The position numbers and the translations under genes were made by a program. This document shows, piece after piece, positions 15,904 through 24,126 of a DNA stretch of 64,000 bases. The stretch is taken from assembly GCA_021781745.1 (NCBI GenBank), contig JAJXWH010000028.1:1-64000 (forward strand), in the 5' to 3' direction. The stretch's first letter is position 1; each line of letters begins with the position of its first letter. The stretch comes from Bacillota bacterium. Lineage in GTDB: Bacteria > Bacillota > Clostridia > Clostridiales > Clostridiaceae. The notes under the pieces are model-generated. The model was given only the letters and a program-made list of their open reading frames with translations, was not told where the DNA came from and made no database searches.

Positions 15904-17178
15904 CTAATTCTGTTTTACGAAAGTTGTTACTATAGGTTCAAAGGTTAACACAATAGTCAACATAATTAACACTACAATAGTTACCCAGCCTATTATATTT
16001 TTAGCTCTTGAATTAACATACTCTCCCATGATTTCTTTATTGTTTACCATAAGCATCATACAAATTAATACTACTGGGAGTAAAACACCATTAATAATCT
16101 GCGATCCCAATGTTATTTGAATTAAAGGCGCTCCAGGTATTAATATAATTACAATTCCAACTATAACTATTACAGTGAATAAAGTGAAAAATTCTGGTGC
16201 CTCTTTTAATGTTTTATCTATTCCAGCTTCAAAACCAAAAGCTTCGCAAATGTAAAAAGCTGTAGCTAAAGGCAGTATTGTTGCTGAAAAAATAGAAGCT
16301 ATAAAAAGGCCAAACGCAAAAATTTCAGAAGCAAATGCTCCTGCCAGTGGTTGGAGGGCTATTGCTGCATCTTTAGCTTCTTCTATTTGAATTCCACTTT
16401 TATTTAATGTAGCTCCACAAGCTACAACTATGAAGAACGCAACCACTACTGTAATAACACTACCAACAACAACATCCCAAATTTCATATTTAAAATCTTC
16501 AATTTTTAGTCCCTTTTCTATAACTGCTGACTGCATATAAAACTGCATCCAAGGTGCTATGGTAGTTCCAATCATACCTATAATCGTTCCTATATAACTA
16601 TAACTCATTTCAATATCAGGATGAATCAAAGAACTGCCAATTTCATTCCAATTTGGTTTAGCCAAAAACGCAGAAGCAACATATGATAATAGAAATAAGC
16701 TAAAAACCAAGAATAACTTTTCAGTTGTTTTATAAGTTCCCTTTACCACAAGAATCCATACTGTAATTGCCGCCAGAGGAACTGATACATATTTACTTAC
16801 TCCAAAAATCTGCATGCTTCCTGCAACTCCTGCAAATTCTGTAGCTGTATTTCCTATATCTGCGATAATTAATCCAACAAAAATAAAGAAAGTTATCCTA
16901 ACGCCAAAATTTTCTCTAATTAAGTCTGCTAAACCTTTTCCCGTTACTATACCCATTCTTGCGTTCATTTCTTGCACTACTAATAATACAATTAAACATG
17001 GAATTAGTGACCAAAGTAATTTGTAACCATAAGCAGCACCAGCTACAGAATATGTTGTTATTCCTCCTGCATCATTATCTACACTTCCTGTTATGATCCC
17101 TGGACCTAAAATACTTAAAAATATTAATATATTTGCTACCCAGCTTTTTCTTTTTTCATTCACTTTTCCACCTCCCAC
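15904..17178 (-). CDS. NRAMP-related transporter (NRMT type, probably Mg2+)
   Basis: A 424-residue NRAMP-superfamily membrane protein with about 11 transmembrane segments. Canonical Mn2+/Fe2+ NRAMPs have DPGN in helix 1 and a Met (MPH) in helix 6. Here helix 1 reads SVDNDAGGITTYS and helix 6 reads IGTTIAPWMQFYMQ, so the thioether that selects transition metals is gone. This fits the NRAMP-related Mg transporters described in clostridia. The gene overlaps by 1 bp the preceding gene for an MgtE-N/CBS protein, which strongly suggests Mg2+-gated transport. Contrast the canonical MntH at 21347. No M-box riboswitch was found upstream of the pair. Confidence 0.8.
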   Translation of the reverse strand: MGGGKVNEKRKSWVANILIFLSILGPGIITGSVDNDAGGITTYSVAGAAYGYKLLWSLIPCLIVLLVVQEMNARMGIVTGKGLADLIRENFGVRITFFIFVGLIIADIGNTATEFAGVAGSMQIFGVSKYVSVPLAAITVWILVVKGTYKTTEKLFLVFSLFLLSYVASAFLAKPNWNEIGSSLIHPDIEMSYSYIGTIIGMIGTTIAPWMQFYMQSAVIEKGLKIEDFKYEIWDVVVGSVITVVVAFFIVVACGATLNKSGIQIEEAKDAAIALQPLAGAFASEIFAFGLFIASIFSATILPLATAFYICEAFGFEAGIDKTLKEAPEFFTLFTVIVIVGIVIILIPGAPLIQITLGSQIINGVLLPVVLICMMLMVNNKEIMGEYVNSRAKNIIGWVTIVVLIMLTIVLTFEPIVTTFVKQN

Positions 17179-18401
17179 TACGCCAATTTCTTGTTATTCT
17201 TAGTAACTTCATAAACAATATCATTTAAGCTTACAATTCCGATTAAATGCATCTCATCATCAACCACAGGCATAGCAAGTAAATTATATTTTATTATTTC
17301 TCTTAGTAAATGACTTATTTTTTCTTCATCCTTCACATATATAACATTTTTACTTATAATATCTTCCAACTTTTTATTGTGGGTTGAGATAATTATTTCC
17401 CTTAATGATGCCACTCCAATGAGTTTATTTTCACTACTTACAGCATAAACATAATAGGCTTGTTCATCTTCTTCTGCATTGCGGATATAGTTAATTACAT
17501 CTGATATTGTGTAATTAATTGGACATGAAATAAAATCAGTTGTCATTAAACTTCCAATTAAATCCTCCTCGTATTCCATAAGTTCTCTTATTTCATCTGA
17601 AGCTTCTTTTTCCATATTACTAAGTAATTCCTCTGCCTTATCTTCTTTCAGACCATCTAATACATCAGCTGCTTCATCAGCTGGCATTTCTTCTAAAATA
17701 TCAGCAACTTTATCAGTAGAAAGAGACCTAATTAAGCTAACTTGTACATCTTCGTCCAATTCTTCTAGCACATCCGCAGCTTTTGCCGTATCTAAGCTTG
17801 AAAAAATAATTGCTCCTGTATTTGTATCAAAATCCTCAATTATATCAGCAAGATCCGATGGATGAAGCGTATGCAGTTTATTATATGTTTTTGAAAGAGA
17901 AATATCACTTGAAGCAAAGACTGTTTCAATGTCATCCCATAACATTAATTTACTGTTTACTTCTAATCCTAACATCTTTAACGGCTTTGCTATTCCAATT
18001 CTTCTCAATATTCCTTCAATTCCAATATCCACTGCTGCAATAAACATACCTGATTCAAGTATAATTAATCTAACGTCATTAGCTCTAACTACCTTTCTTC
18101 CATTAACATCGATAATTTGTTTATCTAAAATATACTTTTTTAATAGTAGGTTGTTGCCTAATTCTTTTCTTTTGACCTCATTACAAATTAATGTATATTG
18201 TTTTTTTTCTTTAAAAACTTGGAAATTATCAAAATCAATAAACTTTATTCCATCTCTTGTTTTAATAACGGCTGTAGTTACTTTGGGATTTTTAAAACCT
18301 ACATCAACAGCTAAATCCTTTAAAACTCCTATAAATTCGTTGTTAACTGAATAAATTTTTCTACCCAATATTCTGCTCAAATATACACTTTTAAATTGCA
18401 T
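17178..18401 (-). CDS. PRC-barrel / MgtE N-domain / CBS protein lacking a membrane domain
   Basis: A 407-residue cytosolic protein. Two PRC-barrel-like modules come first (about 1-80, LGRKIYSVNNEFIGVLKDLAV; and about 90-170, IDVNGRKVVRANDVRLI). The MgtE N superhelical domain follows (about 185-285, LHPSDLADIIEDF, ADVLEELDEDVQ, EMPADEAADVLDGL), then a CBS pair (about 290-400, LIGSLMTTDF to MHLIGIVSLNDIV). In MgtE this cytosolic assembly binds Mg2+ and closes the channel, but the MgtE transmembrane domain is absent here. The stop overlaps the start of the NRAMP-related gene, so the two are translationally coupled. I infer a Mg2+-sensing regulatory subunit. Confidence 0.82.
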   Translation of the reverse strand: MQFKSVYLSRILGRKIYSVNNEFIGVLKDLAVDVGFKNPKVTTAVIKTRDGIKFIDFDNFQVFKEKKQYTLICNEVKRKELGNNLLLKKYILDKQIIDVNGRKVVRANDVRLIILESGMFIAAVDIGIEGILRRIGIAKPLKMLGLEVNSKLMLWDDIETVFASSDISLSKTYNKLHTLHPSDLADIIEDFDTNTGAIIFSSLDTAKAADVLEELDEDVQVSLIRSLSTDKVADILEEMPADEAADVLDGLKEDKAEELLSNMEKEASDEIRELMEYEEDLIGSLMTTDFISCPINYTISDVINYIRNAEEDEQAYYVYAVSSENKLIGVASLREIIISTHNKKLEDIISKNVIYVKDEEKISHLLREIIKYNLLAMPVVDDEMHLIGIVSLNDIVYEVTKNNKKLA

Positions 18402-18422
18402 TGTCCACTCTCCTTTCTCTAG

Positions 18423-18459
18423 AGGGTGTACTATGCAAAATTTAATATTGGTACACCCT
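18423..18459 (-). promoter_or_regulatory. Inverted repeat in the leader of the Mg-transport operon
   Basis: AGGGTGTAC (18423-18431) and GTACACCCT (18451-18459) form a perfect 9-bp stem with a 19-nt loop, directly upstream of the ribosome-binding site of the MgtE-N/CBS gene. It could be a protein operator or an RNA hairpin that controls translation. The conserved M-box blocks are not present. Confidence 0.4.
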
Positions 18460-18611
18460 ACCGAATTGCTAAAAAAGAAATTTTAATTTTTACATTGATA
18501 TTTTTATAGTACCGGGTATCATCCATTAAACTTATCACTCTCTTTAAGCTCAGATTTTAAAATGCTTTTAATACATTTTATTAAATGAATACATAAAAAG
18601 TGATTCATATA

Positions 18612-18637
18612 ATAAAAAAAGAGCTTATAAAGCTCAT
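18612..18637 (-). terminator. Terminator of the L,D-transpeptidase gene
   Basis: On the minus strand GAGCTT-TAT-AAGCTC is followed by TTTTTTTATT. It lies 32 bp after the stop at 18668. Confidence 0.75.
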
Positions 18638-18667
18638 TTAATATAAAACATACAAATTTTCATCTCT

Positions 18668-19366
18668 TTAATCTATTAAAATCATACCAAGTTTTTTGTA
18701 AAAATCACGATCTATATTATGATTAATTGTAAGATTATTGTCTTTTCTAAATTTCATTACATACTTCTTCATACCTTCTCCATAAATTCCATCTAATTCA
18801 CCTGGATAATATCCTTTATCTTTCATTCTTCTTTGTACTTCCAAAACATCTGATCCTCTATCTCCTGGTTTTAAATTAACAAATCCTTTTTCAAAGGGCC
18901 CATATGGTCCTGCATATATAGCAACTATCATTCCATTTCTTACATATTCATACAATTCTTCAACATCAGTATTTTGCATTCTAATACAGCCATGAGATGC
19001 TTCAGATCCGATTGATCCCGGTTTATTTGTTCCATGAATTCCAAATTTCCCCCAAGGTACATTTAGTCCAATCCATCTTGTACCAAATCCACCGCTCCAT
19101 TTGCCCATACGTACTACTTTCCAAGTACCGACTGGAGAAGGTGTTTCAGGTTTGCCACTAGCTATGTAGTATTTTTTAATGATTTTGTTATTCTCTTTAT
19201 CAATTAAATAAAGTTTTTCTTCACTTATATCTACTAATATAGCAAGGTTATTATAATCAACTTTAGTTTCCGACTTTACAGTATTTTCACATATATTAAA
19301 TAATAGAATAACTGTAAATATAAACAAAATCCTTCTAAAAAGCCTTCCTCTCTTCAATTGATACAC
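18668..19366 (-). CDS. Secreted L,D-transpeptidase with peptidoglycan-binding domain
   Basis: A 232-residue exported enzyme. An N-terminal hydrophobic signal or anchor segment (RRILFIFTVILLFNICEN) is followed by a YkuD catalytic domain (about 40-155) with the HGTNKPGSIGSEASHGCIRM signature containing the active-site His and Cys. A C-terminal PG_binding_1 domain (about 165-225, GDRGSDVLEVQRRMKDKGYY...LDGIYGEGM) follows. It forms 3-3 cross-links or anchors proteins in the cell wall. It is monocistronic, with its own terminator. Start chosen at the first ATG after a weak GAGGTG site. Confidence 0.88.
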   Translation of the reverse strand: MYQLKRGRLFRRILFIFTVILLFNICENTVKSETKVDYNNLAILVDISEEKLYLIDKENNKIIKKYYIASGKPETPSPVGTWKVVRMGKWSGGFGTRWIGLNVPWGKFGIHGTNKPGSIGSEASHGCIRMQNTDVEELYEYVRNGMIVAIYAGPYGPFEKGFVNLKPGDRGSDVLEVQRRMKDKGYYPGELDGIYGEGMKKYVMKFRKDNNLTINHNIDRDFYKKLGMILID

Positions 19367-19447
19367 CTCACTTTACAATTTATATAATCTAATATGTTCT
19401 TTAATTTATTTTTATATTAATTGACTCTTTTTATACATTTTGAGCTT

Positions 19448-19492
19448 CTAATAAAAAACTCTTACCTATTTTTATGGCAAGAGTTTTATTAG
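19448..19492 (-). terminator. Terminator between the CDF and L,D-transpeptidase genes
   Basis: On the minus strand ACTCTTGCC pairs with GGTAAGAGT and is followed by TTTTTTATT. It begins about 18 bp past the CDF stop. The left side also carries A/T runs, so it may work in both directions. Confidence 0.75.
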
Positions 19493-19501
19493 TGTATTTT
19501 A

Positions 19502-20473
19502 TTATATTAATATTTTGCTTTTATGGTTTTCGCATTTATCAATACACATATTACAGCACATCCTATGATCTGGTTTACTGTGGAAACAACTTCCGCATGT
19601 ACACTTTTCAAATTGTATTGTAGAATGAGCTATATTAAACTTTTCCTTTAATAAATGCTGTATTTCATGCAATTTTTTCTCACAATTTTCTATGGTGCAC
19701 TCTTGTATTGATACATGTGCTGTCATTGATAAAATTTCCTTAGATAAACTCCATATATGCACGTCTGTAACTTCCATTATGCCGCCCAAATTTTTTATAG
19801 AACTTTTTAATTCATCAATTGAAACTTCCTCTGGAGCTGCTTCTAAAAGTATCCTTGTGCATTCAATGGTCATCTTAAATGCATTTTTTAAAATTAAACA
19901 AGCTAATATTGCACTAAGCAGAGTATCTACTCCTGATAAATGTGTAAAATAAATTATTAGACCTCCTATAAGTACGCCTATATCTGATAATGCGTCTCCA
20001 AGAAAATGTAAAAATACACTTTTTACATTAATATTATTAGAATTATTTCGAAGGTTTAACACTATTATTGTATTTACAATAAGCCCCAAAATGGAAAAAA
20101 CAATCATTCCCTCTGGCTGTACATCTATAGGATTAAAATACCTAACAATTGCTTTATAAAAAATATATATTGAAATAATAATTAAAGAAATGTTATTAAT
20201 TAACGCTGTCAAAATACTAAATCTATAATAACCAAAGGTATATCTATTATTGGCAGCTTTAAGTCCGATTTTTAATCCCCAAAAACTTAAAATTAATGAT
20301 GCTATATCTGTTAATAAGTGCCAACTATCACTAAAAAGTGCGAGACTATTAGTTAAAATGGCACCTAAAAACTTACCTATAAATATAATTGATACACCCA
20401 TGATTGTTAAAATTAACTTTTTTTCACTTTGTTTAAATATATGATCTATTTCTTGAGGTGCCTTTTCATTCAT
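19502..20473 (-). CDS. Cation diffusion facilitator (CzcD/ZitB-like metal efflux)
   Basis: A 323-residue inner-membrane efflux antiporter with six transmembrane segments. Metal-site residues are visible in helix 2 (ALFSDSWHLLTDIASL) and helix 5 (HFLGDALSDIGVLIGG). A cytosolic ferredoxin-like domain follows (VTDVHIWSLSKEILSMTAHV). The C-terminus is rich in Cys/His (CTCGSCFH, CCNMCIDKCENH), pointing to Zn or another soft metal. I start at 20473 because GGAGG lies 10 nt before that ATG; a longer frame to 20527 has no site. It is downstream of mntR on the same strand with a 177-bp gap, so the metal could also be Mn. Confidence 0.85.
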   Translation of the reverse strand: MNEKAPQEIDHIFKQSEKKLILTIMGVSIIFIGKFLGAILTNSLALFSDSWHLLTDIASLILSFWGLKIGLKAANNRYTFGYYRFSILTALINNISLIIISIYIFYKAIVRYFNPIDVQPEGMIVFSILGLIVNTIIVLNLRNNSNNINVKSVFLHFLGDALSDIGVLIGGLIIYFTHLSGVDTLLSAILACLILKNAFKMTIECTRILLEAAPEEVSIDELKSSIKNLGGIMEVTDVHIWSLSKEILSMTAHVSIQECTIENCEKKLHEIQHLLKEKFNIAHSTIQFEKCTCGSCFHSKPDHRMCCNMCIDKCENHKSKILI

Positions 20474-20650
20474 TTTATTAACCTCCAAAAATCCCTTAAG
20501 CCTTAAATTACATTTATTAATAAACAATAATTTCCTTATTGAATAGTCTATGTGTTGTATAGAAAAATGCTACTAATAAAAAATGTTCTCCTAAACTAAA
20601 GTAAATATAAAATGAAAAATCATACTTTTATTTGTATACGTATTTTTATA

Positions 20651-21121
20651 TTACTTTAAGGAATCTCTGTAAGCTTTAAACTCTGTAACTATATTAGGAT
20701 TCATTTTTACGAAATCTACAAAATCTTGAAAACATCTTGTTGTTTCATTACTTATCGTATGTTCCATTTTTTCTGTTTCATCTAATATTTCAGAATCTGG
20801 AATATCAAGTATCCTTAAAAAATTTTCAATTATATGATGCCTGCTAAGAAGTGCTTCCCCTAACTTTTTTCCACTTTCTTCGAGTATTATAATTCCGTAT
20901 TTCTCATATTTCACCAGCTTTGATTCAGATAATTTTTGTACCATTTTTGTTGCAGAAGGAGGTTGAACATTAAGTGCATTTGATAATTCATTAATTCTTA
21001 AATATCCTTTTTTTAATGATAATCTATATATCATCTCAAGGTAATCTTCCATGGATGCAGTTAATTTGCTATTTTCTTTTTTCATATATTCATTGAAGGT
21101 ATAAAAATCGTTTTTAATCAT
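20651..21121 (-). CDS. mntR: MntR/DtxR-family manganese-responsive repressor
   Basis: A 156-residue winged-helix metalloregulator. The DNA-binding part includes LTASMEDYLEMIYRLS and RINELSNALNVQPPSATKMVQKL. Metal ligands of the MntR pattern are present: Asp and Glu in SMEDYLEM, His in RHHIIENFL, and Glu/Glu/His in ETEKMEH. It lacks the C-terminal SH3-like domain of full DtxR, as MntR does. It is divergent from mntH (226 bp apart), and palindromes in the shared region are likely operators. The ribosome-binding site is AGGTGA. Confidence 0.88.
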   Translation of the reverse strand: MIKNDFYTFNEYMKKENSKLTASMEDYLEMIYRLSLKKGYLRINELSNALNVQPPSATKMVQKLSESKLVKYEKYGIIILEESGKKLGEALLSRHHIIENFLRILDIPDSEILDETEKMEHTISNETTRCFQDFVDFVKMNPNIVTEFKAYRDSLK

Positions 21122-21164
21122 ATTCTCACCTACTTCTCATTATAATCTACTTAATAAATTATAT

Positions 21165-21251
21165 GCCTTAAGGTAGAAAAAGTTACTTTCCTGTAACATT
21201 TAGAATTTTATTGCATAATTTATATTATAAGAAAACTTAGACAAGGCTAAG
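21165..21251. promoter_or_regulatory. Candidate MntR operators between mntR and mntH
   Basis: ACTTAG (21235-21240) and CTAAGA (21247-21252) form an inverted repeat around ACAAGG, close to mntH. GCCTTAAGGT (about 21164-21173) forms a second palindrome nearer mntR. DtxR/MntR boxes have similar TTAGG/CCTAA half-sites. The assignment is from position and symmetry only. Confidence 0.45.
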
Positions 21252-21346
21252 AAAGTTAATTTGTAATAACTATTTTAATCACATATAAGAATGAAAATAA
21301 GAGATTTATACACATAAAAATAAAGTAAGAAAGGTGTTGAATTTTC

Positions 21347-22645
21347 TTGGAGAACGAAAGAAGTATAAGAAGTACTGGTGTACCTGTATCAAGACTTTTT
21401 TCCTTAAAAGGTGCATTTAGTACAGATTTAATAAAGTTAAAACAATTATCAAAATTTATAGGACCAGCTTTTGTTGTAAGCGTGGCATATATAGATCCTG
21501 GTAACTTTGCAACTAATATTAGTGGTGGCTCTGAATTTGGCTATGCATTAATTTGGGTTATCTTATGCAGTAATTTAATGGCTATATTTTTACAAACAAT
21601 GTCTGCAAAATTAGGAATAGCTACAGGACATAATCTTCCTGAAATGTGTTCTAAAGTATTTTCTAAGAAAACTAATTGGATATTCTGGATTATTGCTGAG
21701 ATAGGTGCTATGGCGACTGATTTAGCAGAATTTCTAGGAGGAACCTTGGGATTATATTTATTATTTCATATACCTATGATATATTCCGGACTTATTACAG
21801 GTTTAATGACATTTTTTATCTGCTATATGGAAAAGTATGGTCAAAAGATTATTGAAATAATTATATCTGTATTAGTAGCAATAATTTGTATTGCATATAC
21901 AATAGAATTATTTCTTGCTAAGCCTGATTGGGGCCAAGTTGGTATTCATACGATAATTCCATCACTACCAAATAGCGGCGCAGTATTAATTGCTGTTGGA
22001 ATGCTCGGTGCAACAGTTATGCCTCATGTAATATATTTGCATTCACATTTAGTACAGCATAGAAGTATAGATCTATCTAATGAAGGAAAACTAAAACATT
22101 TAAAGATGGAAAAAATTGATATTGCAATTGCTATGAATATTGCTTTTATAGTAAATGCCGCAATGGTTATAGTATCTGCAGCTGTATTTAACAGAAATGG
22201 ATTGGTAGTTGATACTATGGAGCAGGCTCATACATCATTGCAGCCATTACTAGGCTCACTATCAAGTGGTGCTTTTGGAATTGCATTACTTGCATCTGGT
22301 TTATCATCCTCTGCAGTTGGTACAATGGCAGGACAGACAATTATGAAAGGCTTTGTTAATTTAAGTATACCAATTAATATTAGAAGACTTATTACTATGC
22401 TACCAGCACTAATTATAATTGCACTTGGGATAAATCCAATGAATGCTCTTGTTTTAAGCCAAGTAGCTCTTAGCTTTATTCTACCTTTCCCAATAATCCA
22501 AATGTTAATTATAGCTAAACGTAAAGATTTAATGGGTGTCCTAGTGAATAAGGGATTTGTACGAGTTTTAGGTGTTATAATAGCGGCAATAATAATAGCA
22601 TTAAATATACTGCTCTTATATCTATCATTAACAGGTCAAGCATAA
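21347..22645 (+). CDS. mntH: Canonical NRAMP manganese transporter
   Basis: A 432-residue NRAMP-family proton-coupled Mn2+/Fe2+ importer with about 11 membrane helices. Helix 1 has the canonical DPGNFATN (about 53-60), and helix 6 has GMLGATVMPHVIYLHSHLVQHR with the metal-binding Met and MPH. It starts with TTG at 21347, 11 nt after AGGTG, because no ATG fits. It is divergent from mntR, which presumably represses it at high Mn. A hairpin terminator follows at 22701. Confidence 0.92.
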   Translation: MENERSIRSTGVPVSRLFSLKGAFSTDLIKLKQLSKFIGPAFVVSVAYIDPGNFATNISGGSEFGYALIWVILCSNLMAIFLQTMSAKLGIATGHNLPEMCSKVFSKKTNWIFWIIAEIGAMATDLAEFLGGTLGLYLLFHIPMIYSGLITGLMTFFICYMEKYGQKIIEIIISVLVAIICIAYTIELFLAKPDWGQVGIHTIIPSLPNSGAVLIAVGMLGATVMPHVIYLHSHLVQHRSIDLSNEGKLKHLKMEKIDIAIAMNIAFIVNAAMVIVSAAVFNRNGLVVDTMEQAHTSLQPLLGSLSSGAFGIALLASGLSSSAVGTMAGQTIMKGFVNLSIPINIRRLITMLPALIIIALGINPMNALVLSQVALSFILPFPIIQMLIIAKRKDLMGVLVNKGFVRVLGVIIAAIIIALNILLLYLSLTGQA

Positions 22646-22700
22646 CACTAATTAAGGAATGTTTTCATGATAAAATCACTTTATTTGTTGGAAAATAAAA

Positions 22701-22740
22701 CCCTTCTTATGCATAGTCTCAGGTATAAGAAGGGCTTTAG
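22701..22740 (+). terminator. Terminator after mntH
   Basis: CCCTTCTTAT (22701-22710) pairs perfectly with ATAAGAAGGG (22725-22734), followed by CTTTAG. The T-run is short. It sits between convergent genes and may serve both. Confidence 0.6.
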
Positions 22741-22787
22741 AGTTCTTTGATATATTTGTGGTAAATTAATAAAGTTTTGTTCTTATT

Positions 22788-23996
22788 TCACCGTTTTTGT
22801 ACTTTAGGTTGGTTTAACTTTGCTAGGTTTACAATTTCTTCTTTATTCCCCTCCAAAACACGCAAATATCTATCCATTATCTTTCTTGCAAAAATATTGC
22901 TAGAATATTCATTGGCCTTAGCAATTGCTGCTTTCTTCATTTTAGTTCTTAGATTACTGTCTTCTAATATCATATTAATATAATATGTAAATTCTTCTTT
23001 TTCTTTATATGAAAAACCATTCTTCCCCTGTTCAATTACTCCATCGATACAGGAATCATACTTACAAACCACAGGACATCCGCTACTTAATGCCTCTATG
23101 TAAGTTAGTCCCTGTGTTTCGCTGGTAGATGCCGTAACAAATATTTCGGATAATTTATAATATTTATAAACTTCCTCACAATTTATCATCCCTGTAAAAA
23201 TAACATTTCCCTCTATATTTTGTTTTTTAACTAATGTTTTTAAATTATCTAAGTATGGACCTCCCCCTACTACCAATAATTTAATATTTTTGATTTTCTT
23301 TATGATGTTTGGTAACAGCATTAGAATTTCACTTATATTTTTTTCTTCACCTATTCGACCAATATAAGCTATAATTCTATCATCATTATTAATATGTAAC
23401 TCTTTCATAATTTTTTGCTTATCATCTAATGATATTTTTTGCTTAAACCTGCTTAAATCTATTCCCGTTGGCACTACATAGATAGGTTTACTTACTCCAT
23501 AATTTAATAATGCATTTCTCGTTTTTTCTGTTGGTGCAATAACACCATTTAAACTATTCAAAATTAATTTAGTTATTTTTGTCGATGTATTTTTATTAAG
23601 TATTCTTCCACCAACTAAATAATTTAAATAATTCTCATACATTGTATGATATGTATGTATATGAGGAACATTTAATTTATGAGAAATATATTTAGATACA
23701 AGCATCATAGAAAATTCCGTCTGAGAATGGATTATATCTGGTCCCCATTCAATAATTTCTTTTATAAGCTTATTATGCAGTAGAAAATTAATTATTCTAA
23801 CATCAGGATAAACTCCAATTTTAATGGACTTCAAATAATATACATCATTTTCTACTTTTTCACTGCCAGTATGGGATAATGTTAAAATCCTAACTTCATG
23901 TCCGTTTAATTTTAATTCTTTATACAAATTGTTTACTGAAGTAACAACACCATTTATCATAGGAGAATATGTATCTGTTGTTATTAAAATCTTCAT
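22788..23996 (-). CDS. Glycosyltransferase family 4, diacylglycerol-glucosyltransferase-like
   Basis: A 402-residue GT-B enzyme. The N-terminal domain starts MKILITTDTYSPMINGVVTS and has SQTEFSMMLVSKYISHKL. The C-terminal domain has IAYIGRIGEEKNISEILML (about 210-228) and the nucleotide-sugar site ASTSETQGLTYIEALSSGCPVVC with the E-x7-E pair. This pattern is close to the clostridial and lactobacillar lipid glucosyltransferases that make glucosyl-diacylglycerol. The acceptor is inferred only from that resemblance. It stands alone, 131 bp from fbp. Confidence 0.75.
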   Translation of the reverse strand: MKILITTDTYSPMINGVVTSVNNLYKELKLNGHEVRILTLSHTGSEKVENDVYYLKSIKIGVYPDVRIINFLLHNKLIKEIIEWGPDIIHSQTEFSMMLVSKYISHKLNVPHIHTYHTMYENYLNYLVGGRILNKNTSTKITKLILNSLNGVIAPTEKTRNALLNYGVSKPIYVVPTGIDLSRFKQKISLDDKQKIMKELHINNDDRIIAYIGRIGEEKNISEILMLLPNIIKKIKNIKLLVVGGGPYLDNLKTLVKKQNIEGNVIFTGMINCEEVYKYYKLSEIFVTASTSETQGLTYIEALSSGCPVVCKYDSCIDGVIEQGKNGFSYKEKEEFTYYINMILEDSNLRTKMKKAAIAKANEYSSNIFARKIMDRYLRVLEGNKEEIVNLAKLNQPKVQKR

Positions 23997-24126
23997 AATT
24001 TAGCCTCCTATAACTCTTAGTAATAACTAAAATTATTAGTTCTACCATAATACATAATTAGTGTTTCCAAAAGTCTAGAAAAAAAACATAATTAGAATAA
24101 ATTTTAATTATCATTAATTCTATAAG

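Noticed and set aside
18402..18667. M-box riboswitch expected upstream of the Mg-transport pair
   Set aside because: None of the conserved M-box blocks could be found. Only the inverted repeat at 18423-18459 is present.
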